This document shows, one piece after another, positions 56,601-64,000 of a stretch of 64,000 bases of DNA. This DNA is from Liolophura sinensis (lineage: Eukaryota > Mollusca > Polyplacophora > Chitonida > Chitonidae). Within the stretch, counting starts at the first letter, position 1. The number at the start of each line of letters is the position of its first letter. The position numbers and the translations under genes are program-made. The notes under the pieces were generated by a model. It was given only the letters and a program-made list of their open reading frames with translations. It searched no databases and was not told where the DNA came from. The stretch covers positions 3,660,501 through 3,724,500 of the forward strand of contig NC_088295.1 in assembly GCF_032854445.1 (NCBI RefSeq). The letters are read 5' to 3'.

Positions 56601-59600
56601 AGGTAGCTGTTATTCAGCACTGACGTATCGACTGTACGCTATACAGACATATACGTCGCTGTTATTTAGCACTGACGTATCAATTGTACGCTATATAGGC
56701 CTGTACGTAGCTGTTATTCAGCACTGCGGTATCAATTGTACGCTATATAGGCCTGCAGGTAGCTGTTATTCAACAATGACGTATCAAAAGTACGCTATAA
56801 AGGCCTACACGTAGCTGTTATTCAGCACTGCGGTATCAATTGTAGGCTGTATAGGCCTGTAGGTAGCTATTATTAAGCACTGACGTATAAATTGTACGCT
56901 ATATATGCCTGTGTACGTTATATAGGTAGCTGTTATTCAACAATGACGTATCAATTGTAAGCTATATAGGCCTGCACATAGCTGTTATTTAGCACTGGCG
57001 TATCAAAGTGTACGCTATATATGCCTGCACGTGGCTGTTATTTAGCACTGACGTATGAGTTGTACGCTACATAGGCCTGCATATAGCTGTTATTCAACAC
57101 GGACGTATCAATAGGCCTGCGCGTAGCTGTTATTCAGCATTGACGTATCAATTTTACGCTATATAGGTCTGTACGTAGTTGTTATTCAGCACTGCGGTAT
57201 CAATTGTACGCTATATAGGCCTGCACGTAGCTGTTGTTCAGCATTGATGTTAATGTCAATTGTACGCTATATAGGACTACACAGAGCTGCTATTCAGCAA
57301 TGAGGTATCAAGTGTACGTTATATAGGTCTACATCTGCAATTCAGCATTGACATATTAAGCGTGAGTTATCTAGGCCTACACCCTACACCTGTAATTTAG
57401 CATTGACATATTAAGTGTAGGTAATGTAGGTCTACACCTGTATTTTGGCATTGACGTATCAAGTCTTCGATATATACATTTGTGTTACAGATTTCCACAC
57501 CGGCAGAATATTGGGTGTGGGTGGAGACAGTTATGCTGCCCCAGCTGTACGCCCAGGAATGGCTGAACGGGACTACGCTCAAATGGTGGGACAAGCGCTG
57601 TATCAGCGATCTGGAATCCCGCAGAGTGGGTATTGGTAGGCTGCGTCAACTGCGCATCAAGAACGGTAAGATATAACATGCCCTGCGAAATTGGAATCAG
57701 CGCACATTATATCCCGAAAGCCCTGTTTTGAGCCTTACCTCGCAGTGATTAGTTTAATGTGTCAAACTGCCAAGTCTTAACTAATCTTTATTATGATTCT
57801 CTACGTGTTTAGGAGTGTATGTATACGAACAGCCGTAAAACGACAATAAGGAATAAGGCTCGTTCATAAAGAATGTAATGAAAAAGCCTAACCTGGTAAT
57901 GACCCAGGAGCCTCTCACCAATCCGGTCGCTGTGAGTTCAAGTCCAGCTCATGCTGGCTTCCTCTCCGGCTGTACGTGGGAAGGTCTTGCAGCAACCAGC
58001 GGATGGTCGTGGGTTTCCATCGGGCTCTGCCCAGTTTCCACCCACCATAATGCTGGCCGCCGTCGTATAAGTGACATATTCTTTCATACGGCGTAAAACA
58101 ACAATCAAATAAATAAATAAATAAATAATCTTACTGATTCTTATTGAGGGGAAATCGGGAAGAGCCCCGGGGAAACCCACGGCCATCCGCATGATGCTGG
58201 AAGACCGTCCCACGTACGAATTTATTAAAGAAATCAACGATGCGCTTTTCTTAACACTTAAAATCATGCTGACAGCCTGTTTCATCAATTAACCGCTGTA
58301 TGTAGGCCTGTACCCAGTCAATAAAACGTGAGCTAATCAGTAATCCAACCGTTTTCAGATTCATGTGACGTAGCACAGGCCATGGGCCCTCTGTTCAGTC
58401 AATGCCGTAGTGGCTACGACTGGACTGGAGACGACACAAAGACGTATCTTCCCAGGTGGCAGAAAATTCCGGAAGACAACGATACAGAAGTTAGGAGTAC
58501 CATGAAGAAAACGCCATGGGATTACCAAAACTCCTTTGAGCTGAAGAACGCGCCGTACTATGGAACCATAGCGGCCTACAAAGGCGGTGGCTACGTGGCA
58601 AACTTCGCCAGAACGAAGTCACGGACGGTGGACACGATACAAGAGCTGAAGACGGAGTCCTGGCTCGATGTTGGGAGCAGGGCAGTCTTTCTAGAGTTCA
58701 CCCTCTACAACCCTAACGTTAACCTCTTCTCCTCCGTCATCATGTTGACAGAGTTCATGGAGACAGGTAGTGCCAGCAAGAAAATAGAGATCAAGGTACC
58801 GCTATACTTTATTTTCATCCACTGACATTTTGTATGACGCCTGTTGTTCTGAAAACTGCAAAACCTGACCTCAGTTTTAAGTATATATATAGATGTATAT
58901 TTAGGTTTTAACGTCGCACAAAATTTTCAGTCATATGACGACCTTGAGTCACGAGATATGTGTGTAACATGTAGGTGGTGTCTTCTTGTGGCAGGGCCTG
59001 TCCATAGCGCCAAAGCGATGACGCCACCTAAGTATCATGCCGAAGAGACCAGACATTATACCCCCACCCAGTCACATTATACTGACACAGGGCCAACCAG
59101 CCGTTTTTTCGTGTGCCAAGCGAGGGTGTAACAAGTTTTAAAGTCTTTGGTATGAGCCGATCCGGGTTTGATACCGGATTTCCCGACTTCGCGGCGGATG
59201 CTCGAAGCATTGGGCCACCAAAGCGGTCAAGTTTCAAGTAACCAGAAATGTACCTTTCTATTTTGGAACTGACCATGTTCTTTTATTTTCAAAGGTATTT
59301 CGGTTGTTTAATTATGTTGGGGCTTTTGGAACTGTCGTCCTACTGTTCGAGGTTATCTACGCCTGCTTCACGCTCTACTTCCTAATCCACGCCGTGAAGA
59401 AGCTAAAGAAGGAGAAGCTGAAGTACTTCAAATGTTTCTGGAACAAGCTGGAGTTTGTCCTGTTGGCTTTCAGTGTGGCCTGCATTGTGATGTATGCCTT
59501 CAAACACGTCCTAACTTCCCTGGCTATAGATGAACTCCACGAGGCGGGCTCAAGTGAGACATATCTTCATACTCATCAAAATATCACTATTGTTCTATGG

Positions 59601-60376
59601 CATATCTAATACTTGTAGCTTCGGTTAGTTAGTTACATGTTCAATGCATTGATTTTAAAGTTTCACAAGTGAGAAAATGTTTTTGACAATTTTGTTAGTA
59701 CTTGAGGAGAATTCTTTGACGACCAGCCTCGCTGTTGTAAACTGGCAAAGATTCACTGCCACAAGGGTAACATTCCTAGAGGCTTCAACAATATCGCCTT
59801 AAATTGTGGTTTCTCTCAACTGTTCAATTTGTTAAACTAAAATACTTTTGTTTTTCAGATGACTTTGTGAATTTCCAGTCGCTGGCATTGTACGACGAGT
59901 TGTTCGGCTACATGGTAGGCTGCGTCGTATTTGTGGCCACAGTGCAGTTCCTCAAGATGCTTCAGTTCAACCGGCGGATGAACATGCTGGGGGACACCAT
60001 CCGGATTGCCACCAAGGATCTGAAGAATTTCAGCGTCATGTTCTTGATCTACTTCTTGGCCTTCTGTCAGTTGGCTTACCTCCTGTTTGGCAGTACCATG
60101 GCTACCTACGACAACTTTGTCACATCAGTCGAATCCATGTTTGCTTTCTGTCTCGGCTCTTTTGATTTCGAGGCTATGCAAGCCTCTCAAAGAATTTTGG
60201 GTCCCATTTTCTTCTTTGTCTTTGTTGGCATCGTTTACATCGGCCTGATGAGTATATTCGTGACCATCATATACGATTCGTTCGCCAGCGTCAAAGCGGA
60301 CGTCACTCTGCAGACCAACGAGCATGAAATTGTGGACTTCATGTGGAAACGTCTGAAGGGTCTGATAAAGGGATAG
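35459..60376 (+). CDS. Polycystin-1-like receptor-channel (24 exons)
   Basis: Large 11-TM membrane protein of the PKD1/PKD1L family; relatives pair with PKD2-type subunits. Exons: 35459-35528, 38023-38607, 38991-41937, 42076-42120, 42595-42726, 43792-43885, 44290-44630, 45142-45286, 45709-45803, 46510-46657, 46970-47317, 48622-48740, 49083-49313, 50134-50304, 50947-51107, 51528-52225, 52983-53122, 53285-53417, 54249-54295, 54699-54938, 57491-57665, 58359-58795, 59295-59553, 59859-60376. All phases agree; the sum is 8,279 nt. Removing the two extra bases in exon 3 leaves 2,759 codons. Introns are GT-AG except the GC donor at 48741. The order is signal peptide, LamG/ConA-like, WSC, three or more PKD repeats, REJ/GAIN, GPS, TM1, PLAT, TM2-6, TOP, TM7-11. 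The C-terminus is short (ends KRLKGLIKG). Orthology to a named PKD1L gene is not resolved. Confidence 0.9.
35580..35815 (+). repeat. Intron 1 duplication, copy 1
   Basis: About 235 bp matching 37480-37715 in the same orientation with moderate divergence. Shared strings include CTATATGACAACGGTAT, GAACTTAACACTTTGTTTT and CGTAAACTAACC. It begins about 50 bp after exon 1. There are no terminal repeats or coding sequence, so it is either a local duplication or two copies of an unknown element. Confidence 0.8.
36895..37345. repeat. 51-bp tandem array, ~9 copies, polycystin intron 1
   Basis: The unit contains CGCATGTACATGTAGGTATG, ATGATAACGTCACTGACGTT and GACAAGCCACG; the period is 51 bp. Each standard unit has the near-perfect palindrome AACGTCA-C-TGACGTT, and some units carry AACGACGTT instead. 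The multiple-of-three period explains the long ORFs seen on both strands here. Confidence 0.92.
37480..37715 (+). repeat. Intron 1 duplication, copy 2
   Basis: Direct partner of 35580-35815, 1.9 kb downstream within the same intron. It is followed at once by the hairpin at 37719-37773. Copy 1 lacks that hairpin at the matching point and continues into different sequence near 35815. Confidence 0.8.
37719..37773. repeat. Perfect 20-bp inverted repeat with 15-nt loop
   Basis: The left arm is ACATTCTAACATCGTTATCA (37719-37738). The right arm 37754-37773 is its exact reverse complement. The loop itself has GCAT/ATGC ends. It could be a cruciform/hairpin, a foldback element end or a small-RNA precursor. 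Nothing in the sequence decides between them. Confidence 0.85.
38991..41937 (+). CDS. Polycystin part 2: WSC, PKD repeats, REJ (exon 3, two frameshifts)
   Basis: This 2,947-bp exon starts with a WSC-type cysteine module (YIGCEETTV, NQCRVHCKGG, LRCNCSG). PKD-type repeats follow, marked by VDLGDGTIVQG, FDIDYGDGT...HKYST and VVDLGDGTVIEF...HRYATKGYYTVRA. REJ-like sequence is marked by SGDIVLDVSG and SKDPDISPEYN. The frame shifts by +1 twice, near 40521-40531 (at CACATGGGGAC) and near 41466-41470 (GGATTCC). Dropping one base at each site restores uninterrupted PKD and REJ motifs. It ends AAC|GTGAGA at 41937, phase 0. Confidence 0.85.
42076..47317 (+). CDS. Polycystin part 3: membrane-distal GAIN/REJ region, 8 exons
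   Basis: Small exons of 45, 132, 94, 341, 145, 95, 148 and 348 nt cover about residues 1201-1649. They hold stalk-like helical text (SANLTNIDQVENTANALESV), a basic run followed by acidic sequence (KRRRRRRRSLDDLGPDA), and beta-rich GAIN-type sequence (EPFEIWLP, TGTYRVGIRLK-like). N-glycosylation sequons are frequent. The 45-nt exon at 42076-42120 (GEVDDNEALVKEATA) is a genuine microexon by phase. This part evolves fast, so domain edges are uncertain. Confidence 0.8.
44073..44242 (-). mobile_element. SINE family A copy, reverse orientation
   Basis: On plus it reads TTGATTTATTTATTTATTTA, TTTGATTGGTATTTTACGC, then ACGGCGGCCAGCATTATGG and ACCATCCGCAGGTTGCTGGC. This is the complement of the family A body and tail. 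It ends about 50 bp before the acceptor of the 44290 exon. Confidence 0.9.
45804..46170 (+). repeat. Tandem copies of an exon end plus its 5' splice site
   Basis: The exon 45709-45803 ends GGCTCAAACGCCTCTGTTGG CACTAAG|GTAAAG. The intron then carries five decayed copies of that segment at about 55-68 bp spacing, with the donor equivalents at 45868 (lost), 45936 (AAG|GTCAAG), 46000 (AAG|GTATAT), 46066 (AGG|ATAAAG) and 46121 (AAG|GTCAGG). A final partial copy, GGCTACTAATGCTGGGTCAA, lies near 46143. Confidence 0.85.
46335..46493 (+). mobile_element. SINE family A copy
   Basis: CGCTGTGAGTTCAAGTCCAG, AGCAACCTGGGGATGGTCAT, CTCTGCCCGGCTTCCTCCCA, then CGGCGTGAAACACCAATC and AAATAAATAAATAAATA. It ends 16 bp before the acceptor of the 46510 exon, so the exon's polypyrimidine tract directly abuts the SINE tail. 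Confidence 0.9.
47408..47513 (+). mobile_element. SINE family A 3' half
   Basis: TTTCCCCGGGTTCTGCCCAA, TTAATGTTGGCCACCGTCGT, GGCGTGAAACATCAATCAAA, then TAAATAAATAAATA. The head is absent. Confidence 0.85.
47575..47785. repeat. CpG-rich degenerate repeat in a polycystin intron
   Basis: Very GC- and CpG-rich sequence in an AT-rich intron. Related motifs recur: CGCTCGAATGGGTACAG, ACGCGAACGGTAACACCCTC, CGAGGACGGTAACATTCGCG, GCAATTGGCACCGTCCTCG, and CCGCGGGC in three places. The strings CGAGGACGGT and ACCGTCCTCG form an inverted pair around 47738-47767. Its origin is unknown. Confidence 0.75.
48622..49313 (+). CDS. Polycystin part 4: GPS site and TM1
   Basis: Exon 48622-48740 (residues about 1650-1689) has CRFWNESTEAW; exon 49083-49313 has CTNYNATQCLCNHLTSFGG. 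Together they form a complete GPS motif with four cysteines and the cleavable His1705-Leu1706|Thr1707, so autoproteolysis is expected. TM1 follows at about 1736-1757 (ATVISILILYILLLIW). The intron between them starts with GC (GAG|GCAAGT). Joining 47317 to 48622 gives codon GAG and keeps the frame. Confidence 0.88.
49401..49950 (-). mobile_element. MITE-like inverted-repeat element, copy 2
   Basis: This 550-bp element is the reverse complement of 17775-18343 over its length. The ends are TTAAAGGAGAAGAAAACTTA and TTAAGATTTCTTCTCCTTTAA minus one base, an inverted pair of about 19 bp bounded by TTAA. It is better preserved than copy 1. It lies in the intron between TM1 and PLAT exons and has no coding capacity. 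Confidence 0.88.
50134..51107 (+). CDS. Polycystin part 5: PLAT domain
   Basis: Exons 50134-50304 and 50947-51107 encode the cytoplasmic PLAT/LH2 beta-sandwich, residues about 1767-1877. Markers are YHYQLSVCTGMKKGSGTDSR, VSFILSGDDNDTGVR, LGPLTFLRIWHDNSGKGK and SWYLNQLEVIDLQTGER. The second exon's start was set at CAAG|CATCTTGG because it keeps phase 0 and restores the family's R-G-[ST] step (GRGTILNY). The earlier AGs near 50893 and 50902 break the frame. Confidence 0.87.
51528..54938 (+). CDS. Polycystin part 6: TM2-TM6 and intracellular loops
   Basis: Exon 51528-52225 starts with the family's conserved post-PLAT block (FLCDRWLAVEEDDGQVER, DLVAFKHLFSSNVRKKLSNE, HLWFSVFSRPTRSKFTR). Two membrane segments and a long basic loop (KKTGRKKKKKPFTLPHW) follow. 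Exons 52983-53122 and 53285-53417 complete a helix pair (FLSVTTSAFFTILYSMEWGA, VVVVQPVKVFLMVAFVACIL). The 47-nt microexon 54249-54295 (PTLTRGPPPHFRHLT) is required to pass from phase 1 to phase 0. Exon 54699-54938 has ARELRLKEMKMEVIIKEI and the next TM (IIYAFFVLVLFFISYQTRD). Confidence 0.85.
52366..52744. repeat. ~54-bp tandem array, 7 copies, polycystin intron
   Basis: The unit is CATCGTGTTGAATTAGATCG, ACACGTTGGGCATATAAGAG, TTGCAATCAAATG. Copies alternate between ATATAAGAGTTGC and ATAAGAAGATTTGC forms, suggesting a two-unit higher-order period of about 108 bp. It starts about 140 bp after the 52225 exon. Confidence 0.92.
53418..53600 (+). repeat. Tandem copies of an exon end plus 5' splice site, frame open
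   Basis: The exon 53285-53417 ends GTGCTGGCAAAGACACCGGA GAACATCACAG|GTAATT. The same design then repeats at 62, 64 and 52 bp intervals: GTGCCACAG|GTAATA at 53480, GCATCACAG|GTAATA at 53544, ATGCCACAG|GTAAAA at 53596. GTGCTGGC/ATGCTGGC precedes each of the first repeats. The reading frame stays open from the exon through to 53599. The donor at 53544 adds exactly 126 nt and keeps the phase. Confidence 0.85.
55210..55480 (-). mobile_element. SINE family B-related copy, reverse orientation
   Basis: On plus: GTCGTCGTACTTAACAATTA, GCGGTCATATGACGACGAGG, TGTCTTCTTGTGGCAGAGCG, AAGTATCATGCCGAGACAC, and CATTATATTGACACCGGACA. It shares these blocks in order with 58905-59240. The CACTCACTC tail is absent. 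Confidence 0.75.
55608..57475. repeat. ~52-bp tandem array, ~33 copies, polycystin intron
   Basis: The unit is CACTGACGTATCAATTGTAC, GCTATATAGGCCTGCACGTA, GCTGTTATTCAG. Units are mostly intact, with CGGTATC and TGACGTATC variants and some truncated copies. A block from GCGGTATCAATTGTACGCTA through GCGATATAGGCCTGTAGGTA recurs (55840s and 56515s), so multi-unit duplication occurred. It ends about 15 bp before the acceptor of the 57491 exon. Confidence 0.93.
57491..60376 (+). CDS. Polycystin part 7: TOP domain and channel module, 4 exons
   Basis: Exons 57491-57665, 58359-58795, 59295-59553 and 59859-60376. The TOP (polycystin/mucolipin extracellular) domain, residues about 2297-2500, carries PAEYWVWVETVMLPQLY, TPWDYQNSFELKN, AYKGGGYVANF, WLDVGSRAVFLEFTLYNPNV. 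TM segments then follow, including FGTVVLLFEVIYACFTLYFL, FVLLAFSVACIVMYAF, FSVMFLIYFLAFCQLAYLLF and PIFFFVFVGIVYIGLM. The pore-helix/filter region reads FCLGSFDFEAM (L2685-G2686-S2687), where PKD2 has LGD. Stop TAG is at 60374-60376. No C-terminal coiled coil is present. Confidence 0.9.
57895..58127 (+). mobile_element. SINE family A, most complete copy
   Basis: Head: GACCCAGGAGCCTCTCACCA, ATCCGGTCGCTGTGAGTTCA, AGTCCAGCTCATGCTGG, with GTTCAAGTCC as the Pol III B-box-like element. Body: AGCAACCAGCGGATGGTCGT and AATGCTGGCCGCCGTCGTAT. Tail: CAACAATCAAATAAATAAAT. It is the best copy here for defining the family. Confidence 0.92.
58140..58220 (-). mobile_element. SINE family A fragment, reverse orientation
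   Basis: GGGAAGAGCCCCGGGGAAAC, CCACGGCCATCCGCATGATG, CTGGAAGACCGTCCCACGTA is the complement of the family A middle. It lies 12 bp after the plus-strand copy, in tail-to-tail arrangement. Confidence 0.8.
58905..59240 (-). mobile_element. SINE family B-related copy with tRNA-like head
   Basis: Read on minus, it starts TGGTGGCCCAATGCTTCGAG, has AATCCGGTATCAAACCCGGA (B-box-like), then CCTCGCTTGGCACACG. It ends CGTCATATGACTGAAAAT and TGCGACGTTAAAACC. The 3' part shares the family B core. The body shares blocks with 55210-55480, so these two are a subfamily distinct from 28620 and 63685. Confidence 0.8.
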
Positions 60377-61700
60377 CCCCAACCATCTGTTCACTGTGAT
60401 GACGATTGTACATGAGACGTGCGATGACATGATGACACTACGCATCAAGTCTGTAGGGCTGATGACATGATGACACTATCCATCAAGTCTGCAGGGCTGA
60501 TGACATGATGACACTATGCATCAAGTCTGCACGGCTGATGACATGATGACACTATGCATCAAGTCTGCACGGCTGAGGACAGATTTGAGTCACCATGATG
60601 GACTCGTGCTGACAGAAGGACGCCAAGCATAGTCTCACCATATAATCCAGCTACTACCATATTGTGTCTTATCTATAAATACTGTCTAACAACTCACATA
60701 TTTGTTTCGACAGCAGTTATGTATGGCGAGTTGAACGTGGCTCTTGGTCTTTGTTGAAGTCAAATGGAGCCAATAACGTCAACAGCATGTGGACAAGACC
60801 TGGCAAATTGAAGTCAGATGAAGCCATACGTAGGCTCACGTAATATCTAGCTCCAAGTTATCTTTACAGCATGTACATAAGGATCACAGTTTTGGTTCGA
60901 AATTTAGTCACATTCGCACATTGAGAACAAACTAGAAGGGCAGTTTCCAGTTCAAATGCCCGATTATATATTGTTAAATAATGAGACATTTCTGATATTT
61001 AAGTTATATTCATGACCTTTGACATCACATCTGATTCTCCTAGTGTGCGAGGGAACTACAGACAATAGTTGAAATGAGTTACAAGAAATATGGTACTTCG
61101 TCCATGTATAACTGTAAAATTATAACCCTATACATACCAATATATGGTGTGAACAATAGACAACACAGCGTAGGGTCGGGTTACATTACGTGGGAAATGC
61201 TCAACACTGGCTTAACACAGGCTATCGCATCTTTAAATTCCAAATCAAAATTTGTTTGAACAAAAAAGTGATAAACTGAAACAGGTTACACTATCTTAAT
61301 CGCTAGCTTCACTTAGTGATAGTTACATACTATGACACGAATAACACGGTGCACTATACAAGACGCGCTATCCATATGTGATGGTAACATGTCACCATGT
61401 ATCACAAAGTATAGGCTGTCGACGTACAAAGGTAAATGATATACAAACCATAACTAATTGTAAATTAGCCAAAGGCTGTCGAACCAAACGGAATGTTGTT
61501 GGCCTCTAATATGAAGAGCATCATCGATAAATGATCTTGTAACGGTTAACAGTTCGACATTTATATACATGTATTATATAGGTTTAATTCCTACACAGAA
61601 GTGACTTTTGTTAATTGTTAGCGGTGGGTACACCTACCACACTGCGACTGTTTCTGGGTACGAAAACTCACTCTGGTTGAATAAATCAAGCACTATTGCA
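60377..61700 (+). other. Probable 3' UTR of the polycystin gene
   Basis: After the stop, the first clear polyadenylation hexamer is AATAAA at 61680-61685, giving a 3' UTR of about 1.3 kb. Other than the 38-bp repeat, nothing stands out. Confidence 0.45.
60423..60574. repeat. 38-bp tandem repeat, 4 copies
   Basis: The unit is GATGACATGATGACACTATG CATCAAGTCTGCAGGGCT. Four head-to-tail copies with one to three substitutions begin 47 bp after the polycystin stop codon, so they would lie in its 3' UTR. Confidence 0.93.
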
Positions 61701-62088
61701 TGCCCCAGATTTGACTCCTGTCTGTTAATCTACTACACTCAAAATGACTTCTTCTCCAAAGTCTTAACATAAGTTTCTACCTTCTCCCTCAAAAGTACCT
61801 CACAAGTACCTATGTGATCATGCCATTTGACCTCACTTTCAGTGCTTTTATTTTGTTACATCAAAAAGTGTTCACTGTCTCTCTTTGTATCAATCAGTTT
61901 TAATTTCGTACTTTCTTGGTTCTTTGGTGGCACTTGTTGTTTTCAGAATTGGCCTTGCGATTATTGACCTGGAACGTCTATTTTGGTTGAGACTGGTCAA
62001 CGAATACCTGTTTTGAAGCCTACGTACATTACGATGATGACTGATGTCAACACTTACATATTGATAGGATCCGAAAACACTGGATACG

Positions 62089-62540
62089 ATGCCCCATTCA
62101 GTCACAATACACTGAACACCGGGAGGATGCAGTAGCAATGGAAGTTTAGTAGATAAAGACGTTTGTCTTTCAGTCGGTATGCCCCACTCAGTCACAATAC
62201 ACTGAACACCTGGAGAATGCAGTAGCAATGGAAGTTCAGTAGATAAAGACATTTGTCTTTCAGCCGGTATGCCCAATTCAGTCACAATACACTGAACACC
62301 GGGAGGATGCAGTAGCAATGGAAGTTTAGTAGATAAAGACGTTTGTCTTTCAGTCGGTATGCCCCACTCAGTCACAATACACTGAACACCGGAAGGATGC
62401 AGTAGCAATGGAAGTTTAGTAGATAAAGACGTTTGTCTTTCAGTCGGTATGCCCCACTTAGTCACAATACACTGAACACCGGGAGGGTGCAGTAGCAATG
62501 GAAGTTTAGTAGATAAAGACGTTTGTCTTTCAGTCGGTAG
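62089..62540. repeat. 90-bp tandem repeat, 5 copies
   Basis: The unit includes GGTATGCCCCACTCAGTCAC, AATACACTGAACACCGGGAG, GATGCAGTAGCAATGGAAGT, TTAGTAGATAAAGACGTTTG, TCTTTCAGTC. The period is exactly 90 (62091, 62181, 62271, 62361, 62451). Copies are nearly identical, so the array is young. The 202-codon minus ORF across it follows from the multiple-of-three period. Confidence 0.95.
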
Positions 62541-62544
62541 GACT

Positions 62545-63260
62545 CACGAGCCGCGGGTTCATGGCCGACTGGTGAATTGGTAGATTCCCCTGCTTTCACG
62601 GTTGTGAGCCACTGGTGGTAAGAGACGCTCGAAAGGCCGTTTGCGCAGGTCTAACTTTTGCTAAAGAATATGACGAATGAGAATGCGCCGTAAATGTTTT
62701 TCTGCGACATATGGGCAAGTTCGTCAGTAACTTGCCTAAGGTTTACGTCGCGGAGTCTACAGTTTCCTCCATTTATAAGCAAGACAGACAAGGTACAAGC
62801 AAAAAATTCCTGACTATGGCTTTAAACAAATAATACGTAAATAAATGCAGTAATATTCGACATTGTAAGCTCATTCTGGAACTGGTTTGACCAAGACTAC
62901 GGGACAAAATATGCACTCCAATTGCACTGTAGTTTTTGCGTGAAAAACGGGGTCGAAACAGCCGTGGGGTGAGAGTTTATATGGCCCGATATCACACCGC
63001 ATGTAGGTTAAAATTTTAAATTAAATTCGAATTTATTTACGTTACTAGCGTTGAATTTTTAATTAAATGAAATAGGTCAATTTTATTAATGTATGGAGGA
63101 GATAAATGGAGCACTGGAGTAATGCATCGCCCTATACGCCGGAAACCTGACAAATCTTGTCCATGTGACCGGGAGATTATCAGCACTGAATTAGACCTGA
63201 ATTCAACCATGATTTTTTCTGCCCAATAGCAATCAAGACAGTGAATGACGAATGCTATCG
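62545..63260. other. Intergenic, nothing assigned
   Basis: No gene or repeat is supported. A stretch at 62560-62640 with TGGTGAATTGGTAGATTCC and CTCGAAAGGCC loosely recalls a tRNA or SINE head but does not fold as a tRNA by eye. Confidence 0.45.
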
Positions 63261-63262
63261 AA

Positions 63263-63300
63263 TGAATGAATGAATGATTGGGGTTTAATGTCATACTTCA
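63263..63300 (-). mobile_element. SINE family B 3' tip
   Basis: GAATGAATGAATGATTGGGG followed by TTTAATGTCATACTTC is the complement of the family B 3' end (GACGTTAAACCCCAA plus tandem tetramers). Only the tip is present. Confidence 0.65.
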
Positions 63301-63684
63301 GGGGCGTAGCGTGGATCTTCATTAGGGGGGTGCGGATTTTACAAGAGCGGAACTACTATCACAGTCTTTTAGGCTAGGGTCCAGGGGCCGCCTAGGCCCC
63401 GGAAGCTCCGGGATATTAGATTGCCGGAGAGAGAATCTGAGTGATTTCGAAGTGTTTCGAACGCAGATTTGGCCAATGTGTACACATTCATTTTCACATT
63501 AAAAAAAAACAACAAACAAAAACAACTCAAGTTCAGCTTAGGTGGGGTTGAAAACAGGCTGTCCCTGAATATATAGTATTTACTGTCATGGGTTCCGGAG
63601 TTACAAACAGGACAAGTAAAACTGCGGCATCTGTCTTGTCCACCAGACGGAAATGGTTACTGCTACCTGCGCGGTACGATTCAA

Positions 63685-63865
63685 GAGTGAGTGAGTGGGT
63701 GCTTGGGGTTTAAAGTCGTACTCAACAATTTTTCAGTCATATGACGACGAAGGAATCCTTTATGCTGAACGCCAAGCGAGGAGGTTACAACTTCCTCTTT
63801 TAAGGTCCTAGGTGTGACTCGACCCAGGAATGATCCTGGATCTACCACTCCCGAAGAGCGATTCA
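63685..63865 (-). mobile_element. SINE family B copy, reverse orientation
   Basis: On plus: GAGTGAGTGAGTGGGTGCTT, GGGGTTTAAAGTCGTACTCA, TTTTTCAGTCATATGACGAC, GAACGCCAAGCGAGGAGGTT, GTGACTCGACCCAGGAATG, ATCCTGGATCTACCACTC. This is the complement of 28620-28972 without that copy's central 150-bp segment. Confidence 0.88.
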
Positions 63866-64000
63866 GGAGAGGTAATTGTGTAAAACACGCCGTCTTCCAC
63901 CGGGAACAATATGGAATGGTTCACATAACAGGTCTAAATAGGTCTATATAGTATTTAGTAAATTGATACGAAACTGAAATATTGGTCTATATAGGCTACA

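Noticed and set aside
59160-59235. Functional tRNA gene on minus
   Set aside because: It has a B-box-like element but is continuous with a SINE body and lacks a proper acceptor stem, so I treat it as the SINE head.
61890-62498. 202-codon minus ORF
   Set aside because: It coincides with the 90-bp array; the repeat LLLHPPGVQCIVTEWGIP text is the unit translated.
62560-62640. tRNA gene
   Set aside because: Loose similarity to A-box-like text but no cloverleaf and no GGTTCRANNCC box.

Overview
The window reads as animal genomic DNA: genes split by GT-AG introns (two are GC-AG), long introns, and many interspersed and tandem repeats. The gene set (a BMP-type ligand resembling ADMP, a mitochondrial ribosome CX9C protein, a group A bHLH factor, a large polycystin-1-like receptor-channel) and two tRNA-derived SINE families suggest a spiralian, most likely a mollusc. 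One SINE family ends in CAATCAAATAAATAAATA and the other in a CACTCACTCACTC run. The SINE argument rests on memory of molluscan genomes, not a search. All gene models were built by hand from reading frames, splice sites and phases.

Layout. 0.97-7.4 kb (+): a five-exon BMP/ADMP-like ligand with a complete seven-cysteine domain. 11.4-24.9 kb (-): CHCHD1/mS37, a 126-residue twin-CX9C protein whose three short exons span 13.4 kb. Its last intron holds a 4.7-kb array of a 33-bp unit, a TTAA-ended inverted-repeat element and a 2-kb array of an 86-bp unit. 25.8-27.1 kb (-): a two-exon bHLH gene with a TATA box. 28.3-32.0 kb: SINE pieces, then a broken 5'-truncated LINE. 33.4-34.5 kb: a 40-bp satellite. 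35.5-60.4 kb (+): a polycystin-1-like gene modelled in 24 exons. Its order is signal peptide, LamG/ConA-like domain, WSC, PKD repeats, REJ/GAIN, GPS, TM1, PLAT, TOP domain and a C-terminal channel module, about 2,758 residues once two one-base frameshifts in its largest exon are discounted. 60.4-64 kb: 3' flank with 38-bp and 90-bp arrays and SINE remnants.

The genes do not form an operon or an obvious shared pathway. The strongest unexplained pattern is that several intronic tandem arrays look like amplified exon ends carrying their 5' splice site. Two are clear, in the polycystin gene (45.8-46.2 kb and 53.4-53.6 kb). A third is possible: the 86-bp array in CHCHD1, where each unit reads as a 60-nt mini-exon on the transcribed strand. 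The 33-bp array also stands out because its unit is a multiple of three and stop-free in several frames, so it gives 650-880 codon ORFs on both strands that are probably not genes.
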